Shown: in pieces, positions 5,789 through 6,398 of the stretch | Position numbering within the stretch: position 1 is the stretch's first letter | How the letters are laid out: every line of letters starts with the position of its first letter | Assembly (NCBI GenBank): GCA_016919565.1 | Contig: JACXTO010000045.1 | Coordinates: 1-6,398, forward strand | Origin: Methanomassiliicoccaceae archaeon | Lineage (GTDB): Archaea > Thermoplasmatota > Thermoplasmata > Methanomassiliicoccales > UBA472 | DNA length: 6,398 nt | Direction of reading: 5' to 3' | Made by a program: the position numbers and the translations under genes | Notes under the pieces: model-generated | What the model was told of the DNA's origin: nothing | The model's database searches: none | The model's input: the letters and a program-made list of their open reading frames with translations, nothing else

Positions 5789-5852
5789 GCAGCGAAGGAT
5801 CATAATCATCCGAACCGCTGCTCTTTTTCACTATTTTTTTCACTCTTTTTTT
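5788..5852 (+). terminator. Hairpin plus triple oligo-T terminator of the CsbD gene
   Basis: A perfect 7-bp stem, AGCAGCG (5788-5794) with CGCTGCT (5816-5822), begins at the last base of the stop codon. Inside it GGAT (5797-5800) can pair with ATCC (5808-5811). Three T-runs follow: 5 T at 5824-5828, 7 T at 5834-5840 and 7 T at 5846-5852. Archaeal RNA polymerase ends on oligo-T tracts, so this should be an efficient terminator. Confidence 0.78.
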
Positions 5853-5897
5853 ATCCAATTCTAGACTTGCTCCATCGTAGAAAATAGATGATAGATA

Positions 5898-5921
5898 TTG
5901 GCAATAAGCTTGCTTTGTCAA
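5898..5921. repeat. Imperfect inverted repeat upstream of the DNA ligase gene
   Basis: TTGGCAATAAGC and GCTTTGTCAA form an imperfect dyad around a 2-nt centre, with one G-T pair and a 2-nt bulge. It lies about 40 bp upstream of the ligase TATA-like box. It could be an operator, or a chance hairpin in AT-rich DNA. Apart from this, the CsbD terminator and the ligase promoter, I see nothing in the 201-bp gap 5789-5989. Confidence 0.25.
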
Positions 5922-5959
5922 TACTCTCCTGGACTTCTTCAAACTCGGTTGAGGTTAGG

Positions 5960-5965
5960 TTTATC
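5960..5965 (+). promoter_or_regulatory. TATA-like box of the DNA ligase gene
   Basis: TTTATC begins exactly 30 nt before the ATG at 5990, the same hexamer and distance as for the CsbD gene. No Shine-Dalgarno sequence precedes the ATG, so a leaderless mRNA is expected. Confidence 0.5.
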
Positions 5966-5989
5966 CGCTCTTCCGCGCTTCTGAAAGCG

Positions 5990-6398
5990 ATGCAGTTCCA
6001 GGACCTGGCGATAGTTTATGAGGAGCTCGAGAGGACCGCCAGCCGACTGGAGATGACCAGCATCCTGGCCGCCTTTTTCAAGCCAGCGGACTGCGAATCG
6101 CTTCGCAAGATTATCTACCTGACCCAGGGGCAGTTGTATCCCGATTTCTACCCTCAAAAGCTGGGCATGGCCGACCGGCTGATGCTGAAAACGCTCTCCA
6201 TGTCCTCAGGCATGAACGATGAGGATATCCAGGAGATCTGCCTCAAGGAGGGCGACCCCGGCATCGTCGCCCAGAAGGTCTTCGCAAGGAAGCGTCAGCG
6301 CACGTTGTTCTCGAACCCGCTCACCCTGGACCGGGTGTACGAGAACCTGGAGAAGATCGCTGGCTCGGAAGGCTCGGGAAGCCAGGACGCCAAGATGA
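5990..6398 (+). CDS. lig: ATP-dependent DNA ligase, N-terminal DNA-binding domain only (cut by window edge)
   Basis: The first 136 codons are open to the right edge. The protein is recognised as the N-terminal DNA-binding domain of archaeal and eukaryotic-type (LIG1-like) ATP-dependent DNA ligase, which seals nicks during Okazaki fragment joining and repair. Landmarks are the opening FQDLAIVYEELERTASRLEMTSILA (residues 3-27), the YLTQGQLYPDFYPQKLGMADRLMLKTLS region (43-70), RTLFSNPLTLDRVYENLEKIA (104-124) and a terminal GSGSQDAK segment (128-135), all of which fit the order in archaeal ligases. The adenylation motif with the catalytic lysine (KxDG) lies beyond the window, so activity cannot be judged. 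The ATG at 5990 starts at the expected place for the family and lies 30 nt after TTTATC. The gene is on the same strand as hef but separated from it by the CsbD gene and its terminator, so it is probably transcribed alone. Confidence 0.9.
   Translation, partial: MQFQDLAIVYEELERTASRLEMTSILAAFFKPADCESLRKIIYLTQGQLYPDFYPQKLGMADRLMLKTLSMSSGMNDEDIQEICLKEGDPGIVAQKVFARKRQRTLFSNPLTLDRVYENLEKIAGSEGSGSQDAKM

Noticed and set aside
5939..6157. A 72-residue minus-strand frame across the ligase start
   Set aside because: It is antisense to a confidently recognised ligase domain and covers the ligase promoter.
1..6398. Search for a CRISPR array, insertion sequence, tRNA, rRNA, toxin-antitoxin pair or defence cassette
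   Set aside because: No spaced direct repeats, transposase motifs, cloverleaf-like tRNA signatures or defence-gene families were seen; the window is mostly housekeeping-type genes.

Overview
This window looks like a GC-rich euryarchaeal chromosome segment, most likely from a methanogen or a close relative. Three genes point that way: a DUF2099 / methanogenesis marker 8 protein, a Hef-type archaeal helicase, and the N-terminus of an archaeal ATP-dependent DNA ligase. Several genes have a TATA-like box about 27-30 nt upstream of the start codon and no ribosome binding site, which is the leaderless archaeal layout. A Methanomassiliicoccales-type (Thermoplasmatota) host is my best guess from GC content and gene mix; it is an inference, not something the sequence proves.

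Layout. The left half (1-3404) is on the minus strand. Reading right to left it holds a GNAT acetyltransferase, then DUF2099 / methanogenesis marker 8 nine bases behind it (a likely two-gene operon), then after about 110 bp an APC-family amino-acid permease. The permease carries one complete C-terminal universal stress protein (USP) domain and the start of a second, cut by the left edge. An AT-rich divergent promoter region (about 3405-3558) separates this half from the plus-strand half. The right half (3559-6398) holds an IscA/HesB-type iron-sulfur carrier, a helicase-only Hef protein ending in a PCNA-binding-like motif, a tiny CsbD-family stress protein with its own terminator, and the first 136 codons of an ATP-dependent DNA ligase that runs off the right edge.

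How the genes relate. Hef and the DNA ligase are both replication and repair enzymes that commonly work with PCNA, but each appears to have its own promoter, so this is a neighbourhood rather than a demonstrated operon. The only strong operon signal is GNAT-DUF2099, where the ribosome binding site of the second gene overlaps the stop codon of the first. Every gene except the DUF2099 protein belongs to a family with a known general role.

I found no mobile element, CRISPR array, tRNA or rRNA gene, and no convincing new multi-gene system. The points most worth a second look are the helicase-only Hef with its terminal PIP-like motif, the four-cysteine IscA variant, the repeated TTTATC-to-ATG spacing of 30 nt, and the pairing of a GNAT with methanogenesis marker 8.
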